This document shows, piece by piece, positions 33,600 through 41,748 of a stretch of DNA of 64,000 bases. Where the stretch lies: positions 1 to 64,000 of the forward strand of contig NZ_SZTO01000015.1 of NCBI RefSeq assembly GCF_013369385.1. The letters are read 5' to 3'. Under the pieces are notes generated by a model. That model worked only from the letters and a program-made list of their open reading frames with translations, had not been told where the DNA came from and ran no database searches. This DNA is from Vibrio sp. 05-20-BW147 (GTDB taxonomy: Bacteria; Pseudomonadota; Gammaproteobacteria; Enterobacterales; Vibrionaceae). Made by a program: the position numbers and the translations under genes. The stretch's first letter is position 1, and every line of letters begins with the position of its first letter.

Positions 33600-34844
33600 A
33601 TGAAACTGACATCATTGACGCTTGCTTGCAGTGTGGCTCTGGGACTCGCCGCCACGGTGAATGCCGCAGAACAGAAAATCCGCTTCGATGGCTTTCCCGA
33701 TTTCGACAGCAGCTTAAAAGTGCTGTTGCCGGAATTTGAACAAGAAACGGGCATCAAAGTGGATTATTTGATGAACAACCACGGCGATCACCACACCAAA
33801 TTGACCACTAACCTCGCCACAGGCTCAGGCGCAGGGGATGTGATTGTCGTTGACGTTGAGAAGATTGGTCCGTTTGTCGCCTCGGGTGGTTTGGTTAACC
33901 TTTCGCAGCAATATGGCGCCGATAAATATCAAGAACGTTTTGCACCGTACGCTTGGGTACAAGGCAAAGGGGCCGATGGCAACATGTACGGTATTCCTGT
34001 CGACCTTGGCCCTGGGGTGATGTACTACCGCAGCGACATTTTTGCCAAAGCGGGCATTGATGTGAAAGAGGCGATCAAAGATTGGGATTCGTATATCGCG
34101 GCGGGTGAAAAACTCAAGCAGCAAAACGTGCAGTTGATTGCGTCTGCGGCGGACGTGGCGCAAGCGATCATCTTCACCACCGTACCGGAAGGAGAAGGGC
34201 TCTACTTCGATAAAGAGGGCAACCCAGTCGTCACCTCAGAACGCTTTGTTCACGCCTTTGAAGTGGCGAAAACCATTCGCGACAAAGGGTTAGATGGCCG
34301 CATTTTGGCGTGGTCAAACGAATGGTATGAAGGCTTCCGCAACGGCACCTTTGCTACCCAACTTTCTGGCGCGTGGCTATTGGGCCACCTCAATAACTGG
34401 ATTGCGCCAGAAACCGCCGGAAAATGGGGCGTCTCTCACTTGCCTGATGGCATCTACGGTAGTTGGGGCGGTTCGTTCCTCTCTATTCCGACGCAATCGA
34501 AACATCAGGATGAAGCGTGGAAGCTGATCGAGTACATGACGACGCGTCGTGATATTCAGTTGCAGCATTTCGCCACCATTGCGGCGTTCCCGGCCAACAC
34601 CACCACTTACGATGACCCTATGTTCCAAGAAGAGATTGCTTTCTTAGGCGGCCAGCAAGCGCGCGTGTTGTTTGCCGATGTGGCGAAAAACATCAAACCG
34701 GTTGCGCCAGCTAAGGGCGATCACGTCGCACGGTCTATCATTTTAGAAAACGCCTTGATGGAAGTGTTGGATGAAGGCAAAGACATCAAAACCGCGCTCA
34801 AAGAAGCGGAACGTCTGATTAAGCGTCGTACACGCAATATGTAA
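33600..34844 (+). CDS. Sugar ABC transporter binding protein, family 1
   Basis: A 414-residue periplasmic binding protein. The signal MKLTSLTLACSVALGLAATV is followed by NAA. The mature part has the family 1 solute-binding layout: FDSSLKVLLPEFEQETGIKV, PVDLGPGVMYYRSDIFAKAG, SGAWLLGHLNNWIAP and WGGSFLSIPTQSKHQDEAWK. These bind mono- to oligosaccharides. AAGGACAATACC precedes the ATG. Followed by two permeases, a GH1 and the ATPase, it is the substrate-binding part of one importer, probably for cellobiose-, gentiobiose- or laminaribiose-type disaccharides. Confidence 0.93.
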   Translation: MKLTSLTLACSVALGLAATVNAAEQKIRFDGFPDFDSSLKVLLPEFEQETGIKVDYLMNNHGDHHTKLTTNLATGSGAGDVIVVDVEKIGPFVASGGLVNLSQQYGADKYQERFAPYAWVQGKGADGNMYGIPVDLGPGVMYYRSDIFAKAGIDVKEAIKDWDSYIAAGEKLKQQNVQLIASAADVAQAIIFTTVPEGEGLYFDKEGNPVVTSERFVHAFEVAKTIRDKGLDGRILAWSNEWYEGFRNGTFATQLSGAWLLGHLNNWIAPETAGKWGVSHLPDGIYGSWGGSFLSIPTQSKHQDEAWKLIEYMTTRRDIQLQHFATIAAFPANTTTYDDPMFQEEIAFLGGQQARVLFADVAKNIKPVAPAKGDHVARSIILENALMEVLDEGKDIKTALKEAERLIKRRTRNM

Positions 34845-34933
34845 TCTTGCCGATGGCTTCAATGACGAAGCCATTAAGGCATCCAGTAGAGCAGGGAAGG
34901 GGCATGCTCCTTCCCGAGCAAGAGGTCGTGACT

Positions 34934-35923
34934 ATGAATCATGCAGCGAGCAAGGTTATGGAAACATCACAGCGTAAGAGTTTTTTTTCTCATCTCAATT
35001 TGAAAGCGCTTACACCGTATGGATTTTTGCTGCCGTTTTTGATTATTTTTTCTGTGTTCGGGGTCTTCCCGTTACTGTTTTCTATTTTTCTCTCCTTTCA
35101 CGAGTGGAACCCCGTGGAAGGGTTGGGAGCGATGAACTATGTGGGGCTTGAGAATTACCACATCGCCTTAACCGATCCTTGGTTGTGGCGTTCACTCAAA
35201 AATACCTTGTGGCTGGCCATTACCTCCGGTGTGGCACAACACCTTGTGGCGTTACCTGTGGCTTATATCTTGGTGTCGATGAGTGATCGCCTGCGTCATT
35301 GGCTGACATCGGCTTATTTTTTGCCGTTCATCACCTCAACCGTTGCCGCATCGCTGATCTTCTTCAACATGTATTCGCCCAATTCGGGGATCATCAACCA
35401 AAGCTTGATGGCATTGGCAGACAGTTCACTGCTGGGTTGGGCCTTCTCTTGGGTGAATGACTATCAGCCGATTCGCTGGCTCGATGACGCCAGTATGGTC
35501 AAACCGTCCATCGCCATTATGGTGTTTTGGAAATACACCGGTTTCAACATCGTGCTCTACACCACCGGTCTCATGACCATTCCGAAAGAGATTTTGGAAG
35601 CGGCGCGCATGGATGGTGCCAATGCGTGGCGACGTTTCTGGAGCATTTCTTTGCCAATGATTCGCCCGTTTATTTTCTTCGCCGTCACCATGACCATCAT
35701 CGGCAACTTGCAGCTGTTTGAAGAGCCGTTTGTGCTGACGCGCGGCACCGGTGGCACGGGACAGTCTGGCTTAACCATCTCGATGTACTTGTACAAAGTG
35801 GGTTGGGAATGGCTTGAAATGGGCACGGCGTCTGCGATTTCGTGGCTACTGTTTATTTTGATTGCGGGCTGTACCGCAGTGCAATTTTTCTTCTTTGGTA
35901 AGAAAGGGTTAGGGGAGCAATAA
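34934..35923 (+). CDS. Sugar ABC transporter permease (MalF-type)
   Basis: A 329-residue inner-membrane permease with six main helices. The EAA loop, which contacts the ATPase, is KEILEAARMDGANAWRRFWS with ISLP following. I chose the ATG at 34934 (MNHAASKVMETSQRK), preceded by AAGAGG. The frame is open from 34847, but that would add an unlikely N-terminus. It sits one base before the partner permease start at 35925, so translation is coupled. Confidence 0.92.
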   Translation: MNHAASKVMETSQRKSFFSHLNLKALTPYGFLLPFLIIFSVFGVFPLLFSIFLSFHEWNPVEGLGAMNYVGLENYHIALTDPWLWRSLKNTLWLAITSGVAQHLVALPVAYILVSMSDRLRHWLTSAYFLPFITSTVAASLIFFNMYSPNSGIINQSLMALADSSLLGWAFSWVNDYQPIRWLDDASMVKPSIAIMVFWKYTGFNIVLYTTGLMTIPKEILEAARMDGANAWRRFWSISLPMIRPFIFFAVTMTIIGNLQLFEEPFVLTRGTGGTGQSGLTISMYLYKVGWEWLEMGTASAISWLLFILIAGCTAVQFFFFGKKGLGEQ

Positions 35924-35924
35924 G

Positions 35925-36806
35925 ATGTCGACCAAACACAACGCATTATTGCCGTGGAAACCGAGTGAGCAAGCCTTGGCACTGCTGACAAAAAGCCTGA
36001 TGGTATTGCTGGCGGTGGTGCTGATTGTCTCCGCCATCATGACGGTGTTTCCGTTCTTGTGGTCGGCGCTGCTGTCCACGCGAGATCGCACCGAAATCTT
36101 TGGTACAGGAATCAGCTTTGCTATTGGCGATAGCTTGGCGGTGAACTACGCCAAACTGTTGGAAATCATGCCGTTCTGGCAGGCGATGTTTAACTCAATT
36201 TACATTGCCTTCCTTGGCACCACCATCTCACTGCTGTTTTGCAGCATGGGTGGCTACGCTTTTGCCGTTTACCAATTTAAGGGTAAGAATTTTCTCTTTG
36301 GCATGCTGGTGGGTTCAATGATGATCCCGCCCGTATTGAGCCTCATTCCCTACTTTATGATCGTCAAATTCCTCGGTTTGCTCGATAACCACATGGCGGT
36401 GTGGCTGCCCTTTACCACCACGCCATTCGGGATTTTCTTGATGCGTCAGCACGTGGTGGCTTCGATTCCCAAAGAGCTACTCGAAGCGGCGAAACTTGAT
36501 GGCGCAGGGGAATTTCGCACCTATTGGAGCGTGGTGCTACCACTGATGAAACCCGCACTGGCGACCTTAGCGATTGTGCAGTTTGTCTTTTTCTGGAACA
36601 GCTTCATGAACCCGCTGGTGGTGCTGACCACGCCAGAGAACTACGTGATTACCCAAGCGCTGCGAAGCGTACAAGGCATTCCTAATACGCCTTGGGGGGC
36701 GGTGATGCTGGGCACCACCATCTCCATTTTACCGTTAGTGATTACTTACTTATTTGCCTCGAAACAGATGATCAGCGGCCTCACCTCCGGCGCAGTCAAA
36801 GGCTAA
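35925..36806 (+). CDS. Sugar ABC transporter permease (MalG-type)
   Basis: A 293-residue inner-membrane permease, the second half of the importer. The EAA loop is KELLEAAKLDGAGEFRTYWS with VVLP. It has six helices, with a conserved LLFCSMGGYAFAVYQF in the middle and a C-terminal cytoplasmic tail, SKQMISGLTSGAVKG, typical of MalG-type subunits. The start is one base after the first permease stop. A 31-base gap separates it from the GH1 gene. Confidence 0.93.
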   Translation: MSTKHNALLPWKPSEQALALLTKSLMVLLAVVLIVSAIMTVFPFLWSALLSTRDRTEIFGTGISFAIGDSLAVNYAKLLEIMPFWQAMFNSIYIAFLGTTISLLFCSMGGYAFAVYQFKGKNFLFGMLVGSMMIPPVLSLIPYFMIVKFLGLLDNHMAVWLPFTTTPFGIFLMRQHVVASIPKELLEAAKLDGAGEFRTYWSVVLPLMKPALATLAIVQFVFFWNSFMNPLVVLTTPENYVITQALRSVQGIPNTPWGAVMLGTTISILPLVITYLFASKQMISGLTSGAVKG

Positions 36807-36837
36807 GTGAAACAAAAAATAATATAGGTTTAGAACC

Positions 36838-38187
36838 ATGAATAAATACCAATTACCCCAAGATTCTCAATTGCGTCAGGCGGATTTTCTGTTTGGTGTC
36901 GCCACCTCGTCTTATCAAATAGAGGGCGGCGCACAACTGGGTGGCCGTACCCCTTCGATTTGGGATACCTTCTGCAACCAACCCGGCGCGGTCGACAACA
37001 TGGACAATGGTGATGTGGCGTGTGACCACTTCCATTTGTGGCAACAAGACATCGCACTGATCCAAGGTTTAGGCGTGGATGCCTATCGCCTTTCCATGGC
37101 GTGGCCACGCATCTTGCCGAAAGATGGCCAAGTTAACCAACAAGGGCTCGAGTTTTACGAGCGCATTATTGATGAGTGCCACGCGCGCGGCCTAAAAGTG
37201 TTTGTCACGCTCTATCACTGGGATCTACCGCAATACTTGGAAGACAAAGGGGGTTGGCTCAACCGTGAAACCGCCTACAAATTTGCCGAATACGCAGAGG
37301 TAGTGAGTGGTTACTTCGGCAATAAAATCGATTCATACGCGACCTTGAACGAACCGTTCTGCTCGGCCTATTTGGGCTACCGTTGGGGCATTCATGCTCC
37401 GGGTAAGAAGGGCGAGCGTGAAGGCTTTTTGTCGGCGCATCATCTGATGTTGGGACACGGTTTAGCAATGCCAATCATGCGCAAAAACGCGCCGCAATCG
37501 ATGCACGGTTGTGTGTTCAATGCCACGCCAGCTTACCCGTATAGTGAGAAGGATGTCGCTGCGGCCGAATACAGTGATGCCGAGGGTTTCCACTGGTTTA
37601 TTGACCCGGTTCTTAAAGGGGAATACCCACAAAGCGTATTAGAGCGCCAAGCGCACAACATGCCGATGATCTTAGACGGCGACCTCGATATCATCCGTGG
37701 CGATCTCGACTTTATCGGCATCAACTTTTACACCCGTTGCGTGGTGCGTTTTGATGCCAATGGCGAGCTGGAAAGCATACCTCAGCCAGACGCAGAGCAC
37801 ACGTACATCGGCTGGGAGATTTACCCGCAAGCGCTGACCGATTTGTTGCTGCGCTTAAAACAGCGCTATCCGAACATACCGCCAGTCTACATTACCGAAA
37901 ACGGTGCGGCTGGAGAGGATGCGTGTATCAATGGCGAAGTGAATGATGAACAGCGCGTGCGCTATTTCCAAAGCCACTTATTGGCCTTGGATGAAGCCAT
38001 TCGAGCCGGAGTCAATGTGCAAGGGTATTTTGCTTGGAGTTTGATGGACAACTTCGAGTGGGCCTACGGTTATAAGCAGCGCTTTGGCATTGTGCATGTC
38101 GATTACGCCACGCAAAAACGGACCTTAAAACAGAGCGCGATCGCGTATCGCAATACGTTGCTGGCGCGTGCAGAGGAGAAGCAATAA
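36838..38187 (+). CDS. GH1 beta-glucosidase
   Basis: A 449-residue cytoplasmic glycoside hydrolase of family 1 with no signal peptide. The retaining mechanism is supported by the acid/base Glu172 in TLNEP and the nucleophile Glu354 in YITENG. Aglycone and glycone residues are seen in FLFGVATSSYQIEGG near the N-terminus and WSLMDNFEWAYGY near the C-terminus. It lacks the phosphate-binding signature of 6-phospho-beta-glucosidases as far as I can see, which agrees with the ABC importer rather than a PTS. It hydrolyses imported beta-disaccharides to glucose. Its stop overlaps the ATPase gene by one base. Confidence 0.95.
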   Translation: MNKYQLPQDSQLRQADFLFGVATSSYQIEGGAQLGGRTPSIWDTFCNQPGAVDNMDNGDVACDHFHLWQQDIALIQGLGVDAYRLSMAWPRILPKDGQVNQQGLEFYERIIDECHARGLKVFVTLYHWDLPQYLEDKGGWLNRETAYKFAEYAEVVSGYFGNKIDSYATLNEPFCSAYLGYRWGIHAPGKKGEREGFLSAHHLMLGHGLAMPIMRKNAPQSMHGCVFNATPAYPYSEKDVAAAEYSDAEGFHWFIDPVLKGEYPQSVLERQAHNMPMILDGDLDIIRGDLDFIGINFYTRCVVRFDANGELESIPQPDAEHTYIGWEIYPQALTDLLLRLKQRYPNIPPVYITENGAAGEDACINGEVNDEQRVRYFQSHLLALDEAIRAGVNVQGYFAWSLMDNFEWAYGYKQRFGIVHVDYATQKRTLKQSAIAYRNTLLARAEEKQ

Positions 38188-39284
38188 TGGCACGAGTGGA
38201 ATTTCGCGATATCAAAAAATCGTACGACGATGTGGAAGTGGTCAAACACTTTGATTTCACCGTCGAAGATGGTGAGTTTGTGGTGTTTTTAGGCCCCTCG
38301 GGCTGTGGAAAATCCACCACATTGCGCATGTTAGCGGGCTTAGAAAGCATCACCTCGGGGGAGATTTACGTTGGCGACAAACTGATGAACAAGATCGACG
38401 CCAAAGATCGCGATTTGGCGATGGTGTTCCAAAGCTACGCGCTCTACCCGCACATGACGGTGTACGAAAACATCGCCTTTGCCCTCAAACTAAAAGGGAT
38501 GGCAAAAGCGCAAATCGACGTTGAAGTACGCAAAGCGGCCAAAATGTTGGAACTGGAAGCGCTGCTGGATCGCAAACCCAAAGAGCTTTCCGGTGGTCAG
38601 CGTCAGCGTGTGGCGATGGGCCGCGCTATGGTCCGTACCCCCAAAGTGTTCCTCTTCGATGAGCCGTTATCAAACTTGGATGCCAAATTGCGCGGCACCA
38701 TGCGTGAAGAGATCAAACAACTGCATCGAGAGCTGAAAACCACCACCATCTATGTGACGCACGACCAAATCGAAGCGATGACGCTGGCCGACCGCATTGT
38801 GATCCTTAAAGATGGCTATGTGGCGCAAGTGGGTACGCCAACGGAGGTGTTTAAACGCCCGGCCAACAAGTTTGTGGCTCAGTTTATTGGCAATCCGTCG
38901 ATGAACATGCTTGAAGCCAAGTTGGTCGGTGAAGAGGGCAACTGGCACATCGCATTGGGTGACGTGACCATTCCGCTACCAGAGCGCTTTCACGCCCATG
39001 CTTCGAAGAATCTTGCTTTGCATTTTGGCATTCGGCCGACAGACATTCATTTGAGAGCCGAGCAAGTGGCGCACGAGCGCGTGTTGCCGATAGAGGTGGC
39101 GATCAAAGACAAAGAGCTGTTGGGCGCGAGCATCTTGCTCAAAACCGAAGTGGCAGGGCAGCCCTTGATGGTGGAAACCCAAGCGGCGGAAGTGGACGTT
39201 CGCCAGCTGACCTTGTACCTCGACTTGGACGCCATTCATCTATTTGATGCTTTGAGTGAGAAGTCGCTGGCGAGCTTTGGGTGA
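38187..39284 (+). CDS. Sugar ABC transporter ATPase (MalK/UgpC-type)
   Basis: A 365-residue cytoplasmic ATPase. Walker A is GPSGCGKST at 36-44, the Q loop is in MVFQSYALYPHM, the signature is LSGGQRQR from 134, and Walker B is VFLFDEP to 160, with the switch His in YVTHDQ. The C-terminal 120 residues form the regulatory OB-like TOBE domain (FGIRPTDIHLR), as in MalK and UgpC. It follows the GH1 gene with a one-base overlap (TAATG). It energises the permease pair and, since such ATPases are shared between importers in some bacteria, may serve others too. A long hairpin follows at 39307. Confidence 0.94.
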   Translation: MARVEFRDIKKSYDDVEVVKHFDFTVEDGEFVVFLGPSGCGKSTTLRMLAGLESITSGEIYVGDKLMNKIDAKDRDLAMVFQSYALYPHMTVYENIAFALKLKGMAKAQIDVEVRKAAKMLELEALLDRKPKELSGGQRQRVAMGRAMVRTPKVFLFDEPLSNLDAKLRGTMREEIKQLHRELKTTTIYVTHDQIEAMTLADRIVILKDGYVAQVGTPTEVFKRPANKFVAQFIGNPSMNMLEAKLVGEEGNWHIALGDVTIPLPERFHAHASKNLALHFGIRPTDIHLRAEQVAHERVLPIEVAIKDKELLGASILLKTEVAGQPLMVETQAAEVDVRQLTLYLDLDAIHLFDALSEKSLASFG

Positions 39285-39306
39285 TCATATCGCGTAAAGC
39301 AACGCA

Positions 39307-39343
39307 TCAACCGTGTTGGCTCTTTAAGGGCTAACACGGTTGA
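39307..39343 (+). terminator. Hairpin after the block A ABC operon
   Basis: TCAACCGTGTT at 39307-39317 pairs with AACACGGTTGA at 39333-39343. The inner bases also pair with wobbles. There is no T-run, so it may stabilise the 3' end or work with Rho. It separates the ABC operon from the next LacI gene. Confidence 0.55.
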
Positions 39344-39450
39344 TTGAGCTTGTTGAATGGGGAAACTATAGTAAAGTTGTGTGGCTAACTTCCGTGAATC
39401 GTGGAGATTTAGCCGATAAAGTGACCAGTTTTGAGCTTGCTGGATAAAAA

Positions 39451-40473
39451 ATGAAAACCCAAAAAAAGAAAAAAAGAACCCCTTCCATCTACGACGTTGC
39501 CAAGTTGGCTGATGTGTCACCGAGCACGGTTTCCCGCTTTCTCAATCGCACCACTTATGTCTCGGATGACAAGAGTGATCGCATCGAAAAAGCGATCAAA
39601 TCTCTCAATTACAAACCCAACTATCTGATGAGTCGAGACAAAAATACCCGCTCGATGACCATTGGTGTGTTGGTCCAGCACCCAGAAAGTCCCTACACCA
39701 GTCGTATTCTCAACGACATGGAAAAAGTGCTGAATGCCCAAGGTTACTCCTTGGTCATTGCCACCGGGCATTGGCAGCGCAGTTTAGAAACCCACGCTTT
39801 GGAGTATCTGGCCAAAAGCCATGTGGATGGGGTCATCATTGTGACCGGCAGCTTGAGCGAAGAGCAGATTTTGGCGTACGCCGAGCGCATTCCCGTGATT
39901 GCCGTGGGCTATCAAGTTTCGGGGCCCAATGTGCGCAGTGTGAACGTCGATAATGTGCTGGCGGGTTATATGGCCACGCTCCATTTGCTTCAGCAAGGGC
40001 ACGTCAACATCGCCCATATTAAAGGATTGCTCAACCAACCTGACGCCGTTGCCCGCTTTGTCGGCTATAAAAAAGCATTGAAAGAAGCGGGAATCAAAGT
40101 GCAAGCCAAACTGATCAAACAAGGGGATTTTAGTAGTGAAACGGGCTATGAAAAAACCGTCGAACTGATCCAGTCTCGTCACTACTTTTCGGCCATTTTT
40201 GCTGCCAATGATCAAACCGCTTACGGGGCAATTAAAGCCTTGCATGACCATGGTTTGCGCGTGCCGCAAGATGTGTCCGTGATTGGCTTTGATGATCTGC
40301 CCGTCTCACAGTATTTCACACCTGCGCTTACGACCATGCGCCAACCGATAGAAGAGATTGGTGAAATCAGTGCGCGCAGCATATTAAACTTGCTCAATGG
40401 CGACCGTTCGCCACAACGCTTACCGCCGATCGAGCTGGTGGTGCGTGAATCCACTCAATCTAAATTTCGTTAG
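39451..40473 (+). CDS. LacI-family regulator 2
   Basis: A 340-residue LacI/GalR regulator. It has a lysine-rich start (MKTQKKKKRTPS), the HTH IYDVAKLADVSPSTVSRFLN, the hinge LNYKPNYLMSRDKN, and a core with IGVLVQHPESPYTSRILND and VIGFDDLPVSQYFTPALTTM. It is more distant from the other two LacI proteins. A spacer of about 165 bases with a hairpin precedes it and it has no obvious ribosome binding site. No matching palindrome is seen at its own promoter. It may integrate another sugar signal or control a distant locus. Confidence 0.92.
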   Translation: MKTQKKKKRTPSIYDVAKLADVSPSTVSRFLNRTTYVSDDKSDRIEKAIKSLNYKPNYLMSRDKNTRSMTIGVLVQHPESPYTSRILNDMEKVLNAQGYSLVIATGHWQRSLETHALEYLAKSHVDGVIIVTGSLSEEQILAYAERIPVIAVGYQVSGPNVRSVNVDNVLAGYMATLHLLQQGHVNIAHIKGLLNQPDAVARFVGYKKALKEAGIKVQAKLIKQGDFSSETGYEKTVELIQSRHYFSAIFAANDQTAYGAIKALHDHGLRVPQDVSVIGFDDLPVSQYFTPALTTMRQPIEEIGEISARSILNLLNGDRSPQRLPPIELVVRESTQSKFR

Positions 40474-40490
40474 CCATTCAGCGCAGCAGG

Positions 40491-41270
40491 CTAACGTGAT
40501 AAGTAGCGAGGTTGAAAGCCCTGCCAAACCGGACTGAGAGCAGGGTTCATCAGCTCAATCACTTGGCGCTGTTGCGGGTTCATTTGGTTTACGCTGCGCG
40601 CGTAATGTTTCTCATACAACAGTTGTAACGTCCCTGCCTGCTCCAGTTTATTGAGCGCAGCCGTCATATTTTTGTGGAGCGCTGGATGCTGTGGCGCCAC
40701 GTAGAACACCACGGGGAGTGGGTAGTACAGCATGAGGCTAGGTTCAATGGCGAGTTTTTCACTGGCATGAGGGAATTCCTCTAATAAGCTTTGCGCTTCA
40801 TTGATGCCCAGTGGAATGAAATCGCACAACCCTTCTTGCAGCAGCAAAAACATCTGTTCCAGTGAGCCTTTTTCCAACACCTGATAGCCGTTTTGGCGCA
40901 GTAAGTCGGCATCTGCCCAAGTCGCGGGAATGCCCGCCACCATCGCTTTTAGTTGCGTTTCTGCGGCGTTGGCAAAGTGGGCGGTGTCGGTGGCTCGAAC
41001 CACCAAAACCCGACAACCTAAAATACCACCACACAGAGCGTGACTCACTTCGAGAAACTGCCCAGGGGCAAATTTTTGATTGCCAGCCACGGTGGTCAGC
41101 AGATCAATTCCGGTTTCAAACACACGTCCTTCATCTTCCGCATTGGGGTAGGCGGTGGTGTCTTCGAACATCGGCCAATAAGCGGACAATGCAGGCCGTA
41201 AAGCCTGTAAAACGTCCCGTTCGTGCTGTTGACGTGTCCAAGATTTATTGCCATTCCAAAATCGACTCAT
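40491..41270 (-). CDS. Leaderless periplasmic-binding-protein-like protein
   Basis: The protein has 259 residues from the ATG I chose at 41270 (MSRFWNGNKSW). The frame is open to 41390 with an upstream ATG at 41324. It has a family 3-like binding fold: LLRQNGYQVLEKGSLEQMFL, GLCDFIPLGINEAQSLLEEF and LALEKHYARS-type ends (LQLLYEKHYA). No signal peptide is seen from any start, so it should stay in the cytoplasm. A GAAAGCGGTTTC operator lies at 41345-41356, so it is probably part of the block B regulon. The start is uncertain. A cytoplasmic sensor or a substrate-tethering role is inference. Confidence 0.7.
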   Translation of the reverse strand: MSRFWNGNKSWTRQQHERDVLQALRPALSAYWPMFEDTTAYPNAEDEGRVFETGIDLLTTVAGNQKFAPGQFLEVSHALCGGILGCRVLVVRATDTAHFANAAETQLKAMVAGIPATWADADLLRQNGYQVLEKGSLEQMFLLLQEGLCDFIPLGINEAQSLLEEFPHASEKLAIEPSLMLYYPLPVVFYVAPQHPALHKNMTAALNKLEQAGTLQLLYEKHYARSVNQMNPQQRQVIELMNPALSPVWQGFQPRYLSR

Positions 41271-41340
41271 GTTGCTACGGCGCTCCGTTGGGTTGTCTGT
41301 CTCGTTTGAGTTTTCCGCTATCATTCCATGCGTAATATCA

Positions 41341-41361
41341 AAAAGAAAGCGGTTTCTTTTT
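41341..41361. promoter_or_regulatory. LacI-type operator, block B site 1
   Basis: AAAAGAAAGCGGTTTCTTTT (41341-41360) has core GAAAGCGGTTTC at 41345-41356. It differs from the block B consensus only at one central base and is identical in core to the block A site at 32531. It lies upstream of the leaderless gene. Confidence 0.7.
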
Positions 41362-41624
41362 GTGTGAGGTGAATGTTTGATTTGCGACAAAATCAGCGTT
41401 TGTGTGGGTGGATGGTCGTTAGGAGGAGAAAACGCTCCTCAGTTCACAAAATTCAATACGGCAATGAAAATATAACCAATTGATATATATGAAATTTTGT
41501 TATGTTACTTAATTGACCTTATATCTATCTCATTGATATTTAAGTATTAAATAGATGTGTGATCTATGGTTTGTTTTATCGACTTTGAGTTGAATATCAC
41601 GCTTGAAAGAGGAAAAATCCCCAC

Positions 41625-41642
41625 AAAGAAAGCGCTTTCTTT
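41625..41642. promoter_or_regulatory. LacI-type operator, block B site 2
   Basis: AAAGAAAGCGCTTTCTTT is a perfect 18-base palindrome. It lies 107 bases before the binding-protein start codon. It is 79 bases centre to centre from site 3. Confidence 0.8.
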
Positions 41643-41706
41643 TTCGTTTTGACGCCATAGTGGTTGTTTTATGGCTGTCACCGCGAAAAATTTTTTATAA
41701 CAACAA

Positions 41707-41718
41707 GAAAGCGCTTTC
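41707..41718. promoter_or_regulatory. LacI-type operator, block B site 3
   Basis: GAAAGCGCTTTC, a perfect palindrome, 30 bases before the binding-protein ATG at 41749. Repression by a bound regulator could block transcription or its early elongation. Confidence 0.8.
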
Positions 41719-41748
41719 ATGGGGTGTAACTAAAACAAGGACAATGTG

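Larger units (their letters stand above)
41271..41748. promoter_or_regulatory. Divergent regulatory region of block B
   Basis: This 478-base AT-rich region lies between the leaderless gene on the minus strand and the binding-protein gene on the plus strand. It holds three LacI-type palindromes (41341, 41625, 41707), which are listed separately. The middle AT-rich stretch (about 41460-41560) is the likely promoter core. No other gene is supported. Confidence 0.65.

Noticed and set aside
33600..39284. Block A importer as a maltose system
   Set aside because: The ATPase and permeases resemble MalFGK, but the neighbouring GH1 enzyme and porin fit beta-glucosides, and no alpha-glucosidase is present.
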